Source of the DNA: Desulfobulbaceae bacterium
GTDB taxonomy: Bacteria > Desulfobacterota > Desulfobulbia > Desulfobulbales > Desulfocapsaceae
Assembly (NCBI GenBank): GCA_024636345.1
Contig: JAGXHG010000037.1
Coordinates: forward strand, 132,191 to 191,347
Direction: 5' to 3'
Length of the DNA stretch: 59,157 nt
Shown here one piece after another: positions 8,766-17,426 of this stretch; the stretch's first letter is position 1, and the number at the start of each line of letters is the position of its first letter. The notes under the pieces were generated by a model that was given only the letters and a program-made list of their open reading frames with translations, had not been told where the DNA came from and searched no databases. The position numbers and the translations under genes are program-made.

Positions 8766-10334
8766 TTATTTCCTTCTCCCTTTGTATGATCCACTCCTTG
8801 CTCCTGATCCGCCCCTGCTTCCTGCACTGGACCGTCCCTGGCCTCCACTCCTTCCTGATCTATCCCTGTCGCCCGCGCCACTGGGCCTGGCCTGACCGGG
8901 GGGTACGGCAGCCAGCAGGGATTCATCGGGCTGAATGCAACGCAGGGGCTCACCGATAAACTCTTCAATCTCGGGCAGGACAAAGGCGTCCTCCTCGCAG
9001 GCAAAACTGATGGAGATCCCTGAAACCCCGGCCCGACCCGTGCGACCGATCCGGTGCACATAATCTTCTGGTTCATAGGGCAGGGTGTAGTTGATCACAT
9101 GACTGATGCCGGCAATATGAATGCCTCGCCCGGCCACATCAGTGGCAATCATTACCTTGACCCGGCCCTCGCGGAAGGCCTCGAGGCGCGCCGTTCTTTT
9201 TTCCTGGGGGACATCACCGGAAAGCAGGGTGCATTTGATACCGTGACGCTCCAGTCGTTCACTGAGCCTTCTGGCCTCATTCTTCATATTGGTGAAGACC
9301 ATGATCCGTTCATGCTCCGTGTTGGCGATCATATTATAGAGCACCGTGAATTTTTCGGCAGTGGTGGTCAGATAGACAATCTGCTGCACCGTGTCGACTG
9401 CCACCTGATCAGCCTCGGTCTCAACGGTGACGGGATCTTTGCACCACTGGGCCGAGAGCTGCCTGACCTCCGGGGTAAAAGTGGCCGAAAAGAGCATGGT
9501 CTGGCGGGATTCTTTGGGGGGGGTTTTATAGATAATCCGGCGCACATCGGGGATAAAACCCATATCGAGCATCCGGTCGGCCTCATCAAGGACCATGATG
9601 GTGGCCCGGTTCAGATGGAGAATCTTCTTACTCTCAAAATCAAGGAGGCGGCCGGGAGTAGCTACTACCACATCCACGTGCTGCTCTGTCAGACTTTTTT
9701 CCTGTTTACGATAATCAGTGCCGCCATAAACAGAGACGATCCGTAAGGAGGTGTATTTGGCCAGGGCCTTGGCATCTTTGACAATTTGGATCACCAGCTC
9801 CCGGGTCGGGGCAATAATCAGGGCCCGTGGCGTACCCATTGGTGCCGCCTTGCCCCGTTCTTGTTCCTGTAACAATCTGGTGAAGATGGCGATCAAAAAG
9901 ACCGCGCTCTTCCCCGTGCCGGTGCTGGCGCGGGCAATAAGATCCTTGCCCAGAAGGGCATCGGGCAGGGCCTGGGACTGAATGGGGGTACAGAACTGAA
10001 ACTCCAGATCAGCAATGGCATGCATCAGGGTAAGGGGCAGATCAAGGTCATGAAAGCGAGTCTTATCCGCCACCGGTTCGACAGGGAACCGGGAAAGATC
10101 CCACTCGGGTTTCTGGCGCTCTCGCTTGGGCCGGGGACGATGCGGTTTAGATACATTTCCTGATGCTGGAGACTCCATGCGCTGCTGCTCTGATGCGGCC
10201 TGAACTGGTTGCAATTCATGAGGGGCAGCAGATTGGGGTACCGCCACCACAGCCGATTTTCCATGCTCTTTTTTGCCGGTCCTGGCAATATTTCTGAGTT
10301 TGTTTCCGGCCTTTTTGAGAAATGCTTTTATCAT
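8766..10334 (-). CDS. DEAD-box RNA helicase (RhlB/RhlE type)
   Basis: A 522-residue ATP-dependent RNA helicase. The core shows the Q-motif and F upstream (CTPIQSQALP), Walker A ASTGTGKS, motif Ia PTRELV, motif II VLDEADRM, motif III SATF, and the C-domain motifs TDVAGRGIHI and HRIGRTGRAG. The first 75 residues are basic and low in complexity, and the tail is rich in Gly/Arg/Ser (SGAGDRDRSGRSGGQGR), as in RhlE-type proteins that bind RNA through disordered ends. Roles would be ribosome assembly or mRNA turnover. The tail is coded by repetitive GC-rich DNA. Confidence 0.94.
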   Translation of the reverse strand: MIKAFLKKAGNKLRNIARTGKKEHGKSAVVAVPQSAAPHELQPVQAASEQQRMESPASGNVSKPHRPRPKRERQKPEWDLSRFPVEPVADKTRFHDLDLPLTLMHAIADLEFQFCTPIQSQALPDALLGKDLIARASTGTGKSAVFLIAIFTRLLQEQERGKAAPMGTPRALIIAPTRELVIQIVKDAKALAKYTSLRIVSVYGGTDYRKQEKSLTEQHVDVVVATPGRLLDFESKKILHLNRATIMVLDEADRMLDMGFIPDVRRIIYKTPPKESRQTMLFSATFTPEVRQLSAQWCKDPVTVETEADQVAVDTVQQIVYLTTTAEKFTVLYNMIANTEHERIMVFTNMKNEARRLSERLERHGIKCTLLSGDVPQEKRTARLEAFREGRVKVMIATDVAGRGIHIAGISHVINYTLPYEPEDYVHRIGRTGRAGVSGISISFACEEDAFVLPEIEEFIGEPLRCIQPDESLLAAVPPGQARPSGAGDRDRSGRSGGQGRSSAGSRGGSGARSGSYKGRRK

Positions 10335-10728
10335 TCAATTCCTTACAATAACGTTAAATTGGTAAATCATTCCGGCTTCCAGCTGGAAAAGACCAGCGAG
10401 AGCACCTCAGTATCTGAAGGGAAAAGCCTGTACCCTGAACTGCATTTTCCCTCGAAAGGTTCAAACTATACCATTTTCAGAGGGTAAACTCCAGATTATT
10501 ACAGAAAAATAAGAGTCCACAGGGCATGAATGTGCTCCTGTAGCCCACACTCCACGGAATGGATCAAGATCAACCACAAGCCATAATGGCATATTGTCCA
10601 ATGAAGATTTGAGCTTAGCGGGACAGCTTCCGCTGCCTATGGGAGGAAACAGCAAAAAAAGAGAAAAAATCTCAAGGACTGCGCTAAAGCCCGACGACAC
10701 CGACCTCAACAAGCATCATGTCCCTGAG
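10335..10728. other. intergenic region without a recognisable gene
   Basis: This 394-bp stretch lies before the helicase start and after the cytochrome terminator. Short open frames exist on both strands, but none has a ribosome-binding site or a recognisable protein. It presumably contains the helicase promoter and a long 5' leader; I could not identify a defined regulatory structure. Confidence 0.4.
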
Positions 10729-10770
10729 AATAAGGCCATGTCGGGAATTTTCCGGCATGGCCTTATTTTT
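10729..10770. terminator. strong hairpin terminator after the multiheme cytochrome gene
   Basis: AATAAGGCCATG at 10729-10740 pairs with CATGGCCTTATT at 10756-10767, with further CGG/CCG pairing inside. It begins right at the cytochrome stop codon. The T-run (TTATTTTTAT) is on the plus strand, so the hairpin would work best for plus-strand transcripts and could act in both directions. Confidence 0.75.
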
Positions 10771-12232
10771 ATAATGCAGGATTGATTTTTACAGATTTGC
10801 TGACCATATCAACAATGGGCAAATCAGGCATGGAGGTGAGGCCATAAATGGCCGCAAGATCCATATCTTTCGGCACAGCGCCCAGCAGGGTATGAGCGAT
10901 TTTCTGTTCTGCCTGACGATAGCGAAGTTTTATATCAACCACCAGCGGTCCTTTCGCTTGTGGGGCGGATACGCCATAATAGACTTCTTTATATCCTTTG
11001 GGAGGAATGGCGTCTTGCCGCCCGAAAGAGACAATCTCCCACGGATCATGGGAAAGATGGAATCCTTCTCCCATACCGTCAGAGTTGAACAGGCGGGCCT
11101 CAGCGGGAAGTGCGCCGCTCTTCGCATCCACTGTCCCGGTGGTCATAAGCACCTTGCCGTCCTGATCCTTGACGGTCATTTCCAGCCAGATCTGACGGAT
11201 ATTGGTAAGCGACGTTGGTAGTTTATGACCAGCCCGGATATTTTTCACCCGTACCTTGATTTCAGCCAGTTTTTGATCACGATACACCGGACTTACCTCA
11301 AGGTCAGCCGCCGCCTGCAGACGAGCAACGGCCATCTCGTATTTTTTATGAACATTGGCAGCAAGTTCGGCATCACCGGCTTTCTTTGCCGCCTGTTCAG
11401 TCAGGGAATAGATCAGGAAATTCGCCCCATTGAAAAAATGTCGAAATTCTCCCCTTTCCGGCTTTTTCAGCGTATCAGCCGAGCGGAGAAAAGTATCAAA
11501 ATCAACCATATGGCAATCCTGACAGGCAATGCCATGCACACCGTAGGGGCTATCCTTCCATTCTGTGTAAGTGGATTCAATAGGTGTATGGGTCTCATAA
11601 TGGTTCACCTGATGGCAATTGGCGCACAACTCCGCTTTTTTGTGCAGAGGCTGTTCCACACACTCATGAAAACCGTCACCACAACCATCTTTCGGCTTGT
11701 AAGGGCCGAATTTAGTCAGTACCGGTCCAGTCGGAGTGTCCTTGCCCGGCGATAGGATCAATGAACCGTTCTCGGGCTGATGGTAGGGCGTCTGCCAGCC
11801 GGTATGTCCACTCACCGAATGACACATGTCACAAGAAACACCGTTTATGGCAACATCACTCAGGCCGCTTATGCCGGAGCCTTTAATCTCCCCGGTCACG
11901 ACCCCGGCTGGGGAATGACAGCCCTCGCACTGTCTAGCGATATCATGACCAACTGCCTTCACCGCCTTGTTCAACTCTCCCTGGTAGATTGGATCCTTGA
12001 AGGCCAGAGCATGCAGGGATCCGGTCCACTCCTCATATTGCTGAGGATGACACTCAGCACACGTTGCAGGGGGAGTAAACTCAGCAGCACTTTTTTTATA
12101 CTGGAGGAGCGATGGCGCGTATGGATACTCCTTCGGATCAGGCTTTTCCATAGTAAATCCACTACCTGCCACCAGAAGTGCAGCCACCGAGACCCCTCCA
12201 AGGCCAAGGAACACCTTCTTTTTACTCACCAT
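10769..12232 (-). CDS. periplasmic multiheme c-type cytochrome (five CXXCH)
   Basis: A 487-residue exported cytochrome. An N-terminal signal or anchor helix (GLGGVSVAALLVAGSGF) is followed by five heme-binding motifs: CAECH, CEGCH, CDMCH, CANCH and CQDCH, all in the first 260 residues. The C-terminal 200 residues lack hemes and look like a beta-rich domain. The motif spacing resembles the cytochrome c554/hydroxylamine-oxidoreductase-related group. No CXXCK motif is seen, so it is not a nitrite reductase of the usual NrfA kind. A strong AGGAGGAG ribosome-binding site precedes the ATG. It is a single-gene unit with its own terminator; the redox partner is unknown. Confidence 0.9.
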   Translation of the reverse strand: MVSKKKVFLGLGGVSVAALLVAGSGFTMEKPDPKEYPYAPSLLQYKKSAAEFTPPATCAECHPQQYEEWTGSLHALAFKDPIYQGELNKAVKAVGHDIARQCEGCHSPAGVVTGEIKGSGISGLSDVAINGVSCDMCHSVSGHTGWQTPYHQPENGSLILSPGKDTPTGPVLTKFGPYKPKDGCGDGFHECVEQPLHKKAELCANCHQVNHYETHTPIESTYTEWKDSPYGVHGIACQDCHMVDFDTFLRSADTLKKPERGEFRHFFNGANFLIYSLTEQAAKKAGDAELAANVHKKYEMAVARLQAAADLEVSPVYRDQKLAEIKVRVKNIRAGHKLPTSLTNIRQIWLEMTVKDQDGKVLMTTGTVDAKSGALPAEARLFNSDGMGEGFHLSHDPWEIVSFGRQDAIPPKGYKEVYYGVSAPQAKGPLVVDIKLRYRQAEQKIAHTLLGAVPKDMDLAAIYGLTSMPDLPIVDMVSKSVKINPAL

Positions 12233-12332
12233 TTACTCCTCCTGTTATTAAAAAAATAAGTCAATGCCCATCATCAAGTCAGACTTGGACATATAGATAA
12301 TCGTCAGAAAAGCACGGGTTCTCCCGTCGCTG

Positions 12333-12827
12333 CTAATGCAGTTGTTGGAGTATGAGAATGCCATCAGGAGTGAAGGGTTCTTGCCGGCTGGATTGCAGGA
12401 TCTCTTGGATTGTCATGAAGTACCCGTATTCCACCTCTTCCGGCTGCAGGGTGAAAGGACCTTCATGGGTACAACGAAAGACGCGCCCCCAGACCCGATT
12501 GGTGGCATCTTCAAAATAATGATCAAAAAGCGGGGTCAGGGGAATGCCGGAGATACCAAGCTCTTCAGCCAGCTCCCGGGAAGCCGATTGCTCATAGGAC
12601 TCCGAAGCGAGCACCACACCACCAGCGGCCACATCCCAGTATCCGGGATAGATATCCTTGGTGGTGGTTCTTTTCTGGACAAAGATCTCCTTCTGATCAT
12701 TGAAGACCAGGACATAACTCGCCCGATGAATCAGCCCCCGACTGCGCATGAGATGACGGGGCAAGGCATCTATCTCCCTGTTGTCCCGATCAACAATCTG
12801 CACTATTTCTTTGGCTGATGCATACAT
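12333..12827 (-). CDS. Nudix hydrolase
   Basis: A 164-residue Nudix protein. The Nudix box is complete: GGVVLASESYEQSASREL followed by AEELGI (about residues 68-91), matching GX5EX7REUXEEXGU. The N-terminal part with LPRHLMRSRGLIHRASYVLV and KRTTTKDIYPGYWDVAAGG resembles the YfcD/isopentenyl-diphosphate-isomerase-like branch. It hydrolyses a nucleoside diphosphate linked to some other moiety; the substrate is not readable. It stands alone between the cytochrome and the oxygen-defence cluster. Confidence 0.92.
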   Translation of the reverse strand: MYASAKEIVQIVDRDNREIDALPRHLMRSRGLIHRASYVLVFNDQKEIFVQKRTTTKDIYPGYWDVAAGGVVLASESYEQSASRELAEELGISGIPLTPLFDHYFEDATNRVWGRVFRCTHEGPFTLQPEEVEYGYFMTIQEILQSSRQEPFTPDGILILQQLH

Positions 12828-12929
12828 AGTTTTTTATTCGTCACCCAGCAGCCCATACCTCTCGTTCGCCTGCCTCTTTGGCAAGCAGATTTCATTGTGA
12901 GCCACGAGCTGAGAGCTGCTGACAGTCAC

Positions 12930-13253
12930 TTAGTCAACCATATCCATGGGACGTCCGCAACATAACGGCACGGCATCGCCACCTTTGAGCCGCTTGTATT
13001 TATTGCAGGTGGTACAGATCACCGTGCACTCCTCGACCACCTTGACCTCGGTATAGGTCGTTGCGCCTGGGACTCCCTCAATCACAAATCTGGCCAGATT
13101 CTGCTTCATCGGGATATATTCGCCAATGGCAGTCAAGTGCTTATTTTCATGGGCGCAATCGACCACAACACGCCACAGGGTTTCCAGGGATGCGGTCTCC
13201 TGCTCGTTTTCCGGCAGGAATTCAACAACATTTTTATCTATATGTATTTTCAT
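12930..13253 (-). CDS. small protein with C-terminal desulforedoxin-like Cys4 site
   Basis: A 107-residue protein. Its C-terminal part holds CTTCNKY and LCCGRPM, the CXXC...CC arrangement of desulforedoxin and of the N-terminal domain of desulfoferrodoxin, so it probably binds one Fe(Cys)4 centre. The first 75 residues are not familiar; they include ENKHLTAIGEYIPMKQNL and may be an unrelated domain. The superoxide-reductase residues are absent. A good ribosome-binding site (AAGGAGTAAG) precedes the ATG. It is the last gene of the oxygen-defence run, just downstream of the flavo-diiron protein, so a role as its electron donor is a reasonable inference. Confidence 0.8.
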   Translation of the reverse strand: MKIHIDKNVVEFLPENEQETASLETLWRVVVDCAHENKHLTAIGEYIPMKQNLARFVIEGVPGATTYTEVKVVEECTVICTTCNKYKRLKGGDAVPLCCGRPMDMVD

Positions 13254-13325
13254 TTGTTTCTTACTCCTTGGAAATTAAAAAAGCTATCAGCGACCCAACC
13301 CCAAAAAGGGCTGACCTCTGACAAC

Positions 13326-14525
13326 TCAAGACCCTTTTTTTGCCTTCAGTGCCTGCCCGACCTTCCGGCCCAGCTCAAAACAGTTCGTCAGATCACCGGA
13401 TTCCGGGACGTATTTCACCTTGATGCCGTCATCAACCAGGTCAAACTTCATGTCGGTCATGGCCTCATTGAGTAGTTTCACCGACTCACCAGACCAGCCA
13501 AAGGATCCAAAGGCGGCACCAATCTTATTGGCGGGCCGCAGGCCACGCATATACATGAGAAAACCAGCCATCCTCGGCAAAAGGCCATTATTCAGGGTGG
13601 GACAGCCAAGAATGATGGCACTTGCATCAAGCGCCTCCTTCATAACATCACTGCGATGATTATAGCGCAGGTTATACAGCTTCACGGAAATCCCTTCATC
13701 CTGCAGACCATTTGCCACCTCTTTCGCCATCTTCTCGGTGGAATGCCACATAGTGTCATAGATGATCATGGCATTACCCTTGCCCTCATTACGGCTCCAG
13801 CGGTCATAGGCCTCAATGGCCATCATAGGGTTGCTCCGCCAGATCACACCATGATCAGGGGCGATCATCTCGATGTCCAACCCGATCTCTTTGACCTTGG
13901 CGATCAGCTTTTTCACCAGAGGTGAATAAAGGGTAAGAATATTGGCGTAATACTTGGTCAGCTCGTCCATGAGAAGGGACGGATCCACCTGATCATCAAA
14001 ACGCTCGCTGGTCGCAAGATGCATGCCGAAGGCATCACTGGAAAAGAGGATCTTATCTTCTTTTACATAGGTGAACATGGAATCCGGCCAGTGCAGCATC
14101 CGGGTCTCAAGAAATGACAGGGTCTTAGCGCCCAGGCTGACATCCTTGCCCGGCGTGGCAATCTCGTAAGGCCAGTCTTCCCGATGAAAATGCTGAACCA
14201 GAGCCTTCTGACCCATGGTGGAGCAGATAATCTTCTCGGGTTTGATCAGCTCAATCATATCGGGAAGAGCACCGGAATGATCCATCTCCACATGGTTGAC
14301 CACGATATAGTCAATCTTCTCCGGATCAACGATTTCACTGATACGGGCGATGAGATCGGCCTTCATGGAACTCTTGACCGTGTCGATAAGGGTAATCTTC
14401 TCATCCATGATCAGAAAGGCGTTATATGTGGTCCCCCTGTTAGTGGAATAACCGTGAAAATCACGGACATCCCAGTCAACAGCCCCAACCCAGTAAATAT
14501 TTTCTGCAAGCTTAATTGGATTCAA
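13326..14525 (-). CDS. fprA: A-type flavo-diiron protein (rubredoxin:oxygen/NO oxidoreductase)
   Basis: A 399-residue FprA. The N-terminal metallo-beta-lactamase-like domain carries the diiron ligands HVEMDH near residue 79, MLHW, SSDAFG and APDHG; the C-terminal flavodoxin domain starts near residue 255 (AMIIYDTMWHSTEKMA). Such proteins reduce O2 to water, or NO to N2O, using electrons from rubredoxin, whose gene is two genes upstream. The start is TTG at 14523-14525, chosen because AGGAGG lies 8 bp upstream and the family begins with this sequence. The 160-bp element next upstream separates it from dsrE, with which it was probably once adjacent. Confidence 0.94.
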   Translation of the reverse strand: MNPIKLAENIYWVGAVDWDVRDFHGYSTNRGTTYNAFLIMDEKITLIDTVKSSMKADLIARISEIVDPEKIDYIVVNHVEMDHSGALPDMIELIKPEKIICSTMGQKALVQHFHREDWPYEIATPGKDVSLGAKTLSFLETRMLHWPDSMFTYVKEDKILFSSDAFGMHLATSERFDDQVDPSLLMDELTKYYANILTLYSPLVKKLIAKVKEIGLDIEMIAPDHGVIWRSNPMMAIEAYDRWSRNEGKGNAMIIYDTMWHSTEKMAKEVANGLQDEGISVKLYNLRYNHRSDVMKEALDASAIILGCPTLNNGLLPRMAGFLMYMRGLRPANKIGAAFGSFGWSGESVKLLNEAMTDMKFDLVDDGIKVKYVPESGDLTNCFELGRKVGQALKAKKGS

Positions 14526-14540
14526 CGTCCTGCCCTCCTG

Positions 14541-14714
14541 TCAAAAATTTATAAGTTCATAAAAAGTCATTTATTGGCTGGCTAAGCAAAAAGGCACAAA
14601 GACAAGACGCACAATTCCTAAGGAATGAGGCGTACAATAAGTACGACGCAGTGACGAAGGATGCAGTGCAACGCAGTATTTGGGATTTTTTGCAACGCCA
14701 TCAAAAATTTATAA
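14541..14714. mobile_element. 160-bp non-coding MITE-like element with 14-bp direct duplication
   Basis: The 14-bp sequence TCAAAAATTTATAA occurs at 14541-14554 and again at 14701-14714, exactly 160 bp apart. The segment between has weakly matching inverted ends (TTCATAAAAAGTCATTTAT against TTGCAAAAAATCCCAAATA) and internal hairpins (ATTCCTAAGGAAT; GCGTAC/GTACGaCGC). Removing one repeat and the segment joins the dsrE stop TGA directly to the AGGAGG of fprA. No protein is coded. Confidence 0.65.
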
Positions 14715-15051
14715 TTTCAAACCCTTGTTCAATATATTTCGCCATCCCCGGATGCCCTGACATGTCATCCAGAAGGGGAAGACCTTCTATTTTAATATTT
14801 TCAATCACCTGCATTTTCAAGGAACAGGCACGACAGACTCCCTCAAGGAGTCCCTTTTCCAACATCTGCCGATATAAGGCATTCAAAAAATGTCCTTCCT
14901 GGCTGATCTCGGGAATCAGGCGAGTAGCCTCACCTTCAATAATTATTTTGCACTGATGTCCTTTCGCCTGCAACTCCAAACCATTAAGCAGGACATGGAT
15001 AAAACACATGGCCTGCCCTTGAAAAGCGACCAGCAAGACCTTTTTTGGCAT
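14701..15051 (-). CDS. DsrE-family protein
   Basis: A 116-residue DsrE/DsrF-like protein. It starts MPKKVLLVAFQGQAMCFIHVL; the start at 15051 is chosen because GGGG lies 10 bp upstream, and a start 8 codons earlier has no better site. The family fold is a small alpha/beta sulfur-relay protein. It has a CRAC motif near residue 73 that could carry or transfer sulfur. Neighbours are rubredoxin and FprA, so it belongs to the oxygen-defence operon rather than to a dsrEFH sulfur-oxidation set. Its stop codon lies within the right-hand direct repeat of the 160-bp element. Confidence 0.82.
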   Translation of the reverse strand: MPKKVLLVAFQGQAMCFIHVLLNGLELQAKGHQCKIIIEGEATRLIPEISQEGHFLNALYRQMLEKGLLEGVCRACSLKMQVIENIKIEGLPLLDDMSGHPGMAKYIEQGFEIINF

Positions 15052-15160
15052 AATAATCAAACCCCTTGGTACCAAGAATCTTCAACAATGACGATCATAA
15101 AAAAACAGAAGTTACTCATCAGAGTTTTCTTTTTCCTTTGAGTAACCTCTGGCAAAACAT

Positions 15161-15571
15161 TTATATGGCGGTAAAATCATCCTTTGTAGCCCCACAAACC
15201 GGACATTCATAGGAATCTGGAAGATCTTCGAAAGATGTCCCTGGAGCAATCCCGGCGGCGGGCTCACCCACTTCCGGATCATACACATAGCCACATATAT
15301 TACATCGATATTTCTGCATCTCGCCCTTACTCCCTGAGACTTGCTCAGGGGCCTCTTGTATTTTTGCATTTTCCGCATGAACAGAACCCGGTCCAGCCAA
15401 GGGCCTGAACGCCTTTTTCGTTGCTCCGCAGACCGGACAACGCCAGTCATCAGGGAGGTCCTTAAACTGAGTGCCTTTGGCAATCTTACCCTTACGGTCA
15501 CCCCTGTCAGGATCGTAGATATAGCCACAATTAACCGTCTGGCACTGATACATTTCCTCCGGCGATGCCAT
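15161..15571 (-). CDS. two-domain rubredoxin
   Basis: A 136-residue protein with two rubredoxin domains joined by a linker of about 30 residues. The second domain has the normal sites [10 protein letters not shown] and [11 protein letters not shown]. The first has a wider first loop, [12 protein letters not shown] (CX4C) with [11 protein letters not shown], as known for the type II rubredoxin Rd2 of Desulfovibrio desulfuricans. It should bind two Fe(Cys)4 centres and pass electrons to FprA or desulfoferrodoxin, both coded next to it. The ribosome-binding site AAAGGAGAAGG precedes the ATG. Confidence 0.94.
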   Translation of the reverse strand: MASPEEMYQCQTVNCGYIYDPDRGDRKGKIAKGTQFKDLPDDWRCPVCGATKKAFRPLAGPGSVHAENAKIQEAPEQVSGSKGEMQKYRCNICGYVYDPEVGEPAAGIAPGTSFEDLPDSYECPVCGATKDDFTAI

Positions 15572-15624
15572 AACCTTCTCCTTTAGGAGATAAGAATTTC
15601 TAAAATAAAAACCAATCTACACCA

Positions 15625-15999
15625 TCACGCCTTCCAGACTCCGTGCACATTACAATGCTCACGGGCCTCGACCTTATCTGCCTTTATAGCAAAAAAAGCC
15701 TCAGGGGCATCTCCGGCATTCAAAAACTGACGATAACAGGAATCTCCGGCAATCAACTCAATCCATTCGATATAATGTTTTTCTTCCATAGGGTGGGCAA
15801 CACTACCGACATTGACTTTATATCCGCCCTCCACCTTAGTAATCACAGGCACATGTTTTTCTTTAGCCGCATCCACTGTATTTTCAGCCAGACGAACCAT
15901 GGGGGCACCACAACAACTAAGATCTCCGTCTCCCGCATGAAGGACTTCAACAATATTACCGCAAATGTCACATTTGTATATACCCAGTTTGTCAGCCAT
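15625..15999 (-). CDS. dfx: desulfoferrodoxin (superoxide reductase)
   Basis: A 124-residue two-centre superoxide reductase. The start at 15999 ([10 protein letters not shown]) is preferred over an ATG two codons earlier because GGAG lies 8 bp upstream and this matches the family N-terminus. Centre I is the desulforedoxin domain (CDIC and CCGAPM, residues 10-30). Centre II has the ligands [17 protein letters not shown] and CNVHGVWK. It reduces superoxide to hydrogen peroxide, which the peroxiredoxin coded just upstream can remove; electrons come from rubredoxin, coded downstream. It lies in the PerR-headed cluster. Confidence 0.96.
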   Translation of the reverse strand: MADKLGIYKCDICGNIVEVLHAGDGDLSCCGAPMVRLAENTVDAAKEKHVPVITKVEGGYKVNVGSVAHPMEEKHYIEWIELIAGDSCYRQFLNAGDAPEAFFAIKADKVEAREHCNVHGVWKA

Positions 16000-16080
16000 A
16001 GTCATGTCTCCAAAGTAAAGTTTTTTTCATCAGGCAAGCACGCTCATCGTGCCCACCAGCACCACCCACATCAACAACAA

Positions 16081-16677
16081 TCAACCATTAGCATGATCAG
16101 CAAGATAACGAGCCACACCCTCAGCCGTCGGAGTCATAGCATCATCACCCTTTTTCCAGTTGGCCGGACATACATCTCCGCACTCCTCCGTAAACTGCAA
16201 GGCGTCAAGTACACGCAAGGCCTCATCAACACTTCTTCCCAGCGGCAGATCATTGACTACCTGACTACGAACAACACCCTCCTTATCAAGAATAAACAAA
16301 CCACGCAGTGCAATCCCCATGGGCAATAGCACCCCATAGTTCTGAGAAATACTCTTATCCAGATCAGCTACCAGAGGGAACTGAATATTACCGATGCCAC
16401 CATCATTCACCGCCGTATTCTTCCAGGCAAGATGGGTAAAATGAGAATCAATCGACACCCCCACCACCTGACAGTTCCGCTTTTTGAACTGATCAAGTGC
16501 CTTGTTAAAGGCCAGTATCTCGGAAGGACAGACAAAAGTAAAATCCAAGGGATAAAAAAAGAGGACAACATATTGACCGCGCAGACTGGAAAGAGTAAAC
16601 GCCTCATTAAAAGAGTTGTCAGGCATTACGGCAATAGCTGTAAAATCAGGGGCTTCGTTAGTTACAAGTGGGCTCAT
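16081..16677 (-). CDS. 2-Cys peroxiredoxin (AhpC type)
   Basis: A 198-residue typical 2-Cys peroxiredoxin that reduces peroxides in the cytoplasm. The peroxidatic Cys is in DFTFVCPSE near residue 50, the resolving Cys in ECGDVCPANWKKGDD near residue 170, and the YFLF-type tail is weak. I start it at MSPLVTNEAPDF (16677); an ATG three codons earlier at 16686 is also possible, but the AAGGA site sits only 2 bp from it. Upstream is an 11-bp palindrome TGTTCTGAACA (16748-16758) that may be an operator. It follows the wHTH and perR genes. Confidence 0.94.
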   Translation of the reverse strand: MSPLVTNEAPDFTAIAVMPDNSFNEAFTLSSLRGQYVVLFFYPLDFTFVCPSEILAFNKALDQFKKRNCQVVGVSIDSHFTHLAWKNTAVNDGGIGNIQFPLVADLDKSISQNYGVLLPMGIALRGLFILDKEGVVRSQVVNDLPLGRSVDEALRVLDALQFTEECGDVCPANWKKGDDAMTPTAEGVARYLADHANG

Positions 16678-16775
16678 TCTATTCATTTTCCTTCTTCAGT
16701 TAATTGATTCGTCATATTTAAAAAGAACATTTCAGACTTCAGTCCAGTGTTCTGAACATTTCAACAAGGCCCTGC

Positions 16776-17009
16776 TCAGTCATTCATGACCGCCAATCCT
16801 TCTGCGGTGATTCCATACTTGCAGCGAACCGGACTATCGACATAGCCTTTTTTCTTGAGATCAGTAATCTTGGAACTGACCATCTTGGCATCCAGACCAG
16901 TGGCAGCCGCAACATCCTTAGCAGCACAAGGCCCCTCACAAGCAGCCATGGCCTGCAAAACCTTTTTCTGCTCATCGCTGAGATCTTTTTTCGCACATCC
17001 ACATCCCAT
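16776..17009 (-). CDS. small winged-helix protein with N-terminal Cys motif
   Basis: A 77-residue protein starting MGCGCAKKDLSDEQ. The start at 17009 has an excellent AAAGGAG site 8 bp upstream; a longer frame from 17057 would overlap perR. After the GCGC motif comes a winged-helix-like segment (LQAMAACEGPCAAKDVAAAT, MVSSKITDLKKKGYVDSP), as in small MarR/ArsR-like DNA-binding proteins. Cysteines at CGC, CEGPC and RCKYG could hold a metal or sense redox state. It lies between perR and the peroxiredoxin gene, so a role as a second regulator of the cluster is an inference. Confidence 0.75.
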   Translation of the reverse strand: MGCGCAKKDLSDEQKKVLQAMAACEGPCAAKDVAAATGLDAKMVSSKITDLKKKGYVDSPVRCKYGITAEGLAVMND

Positions 17010-17023
17010 TGTATCATCTCCTT

Positions 17024-17413
17024 TTATCGCTTTGTTTTCTTCTGACATCTGGGACACAGTCCAACAAACTCCAACTTGCGTCCTATTATAATATACCCAT
17101 CGACCATATCATGTGAAGGATAATTTTCCTTCACATCTAAATGCACATTATCCACCCGGTGACATTGCACACAAAAGACATGATGATGACCAAGCACATC
17201 ACTATCAAAACACTTCTGACGCCCACCCACCTCCAGCTTGCCAATCATCCCAATCTTAGACAAAAATTCCAGATTTCTGTACACTGTGGCAAGACTGATT
17301 CGTGGCATTTTTTCTCTTACAATCACGTACAGTTCATCAGCCGTCAAATGCTGTTTACTTTTCTGTAATTCCTCAAGAATTATTTGACGCTGGCTGGTCA
17401 TTCGTATTGGCAT
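17024..17413 (-). CDS. Fur-family regulator, PerR-like
   Basis: A 129-residue Fur-family repressor. The N-terminal winged helix (TSQRQIILEELQ, MPRISLATVYRNLEFL) is followed by the dimerisation domain with HHHVFCVQCHRVDN and CPRCQ, so both structural zinc CXXC pairs are present. The family covers Fur, Zur and PerR. PerR is favoured because the genes downstream are peroxiredoxin, desulfoferrodoxin, rubredoxin and FprA, and because PerR controls similar genes in Desulfovibrio. It is the first gene of the cluster, with AAGGAGG before the ATG and a Fur-like box in its own promoter, so it is probably autoregulated. Confidence 0.88.
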   Translation of the reverse strand: MPIRMTSQRQIILEELQKSKQHLTADELYVIVREKMPRISLATVYRNLEFLSKIGMIGKLEVGGRQKCFDSDVLGHHHVFCVQCHRVDNVHLDVKENYPSHDMVDGYIIIGRKLEFVGLCPRCQKKTKR

Positions 17414-17426
17414 ATAGCCTCCTTGT

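Noticed and set aside
10461..10712. 83-codon minus-strand frame before the helicase
   Set aside because: No ribosome-binding site and no protein family; it overlaps a region more likely to be leader DNA.
10769..12232. Pentaheme nitrite reductase NrfA
   Set aside because: Five CXXCH motifs are present but no CXXCK site, and the C-terminal region does not fit NrfA.
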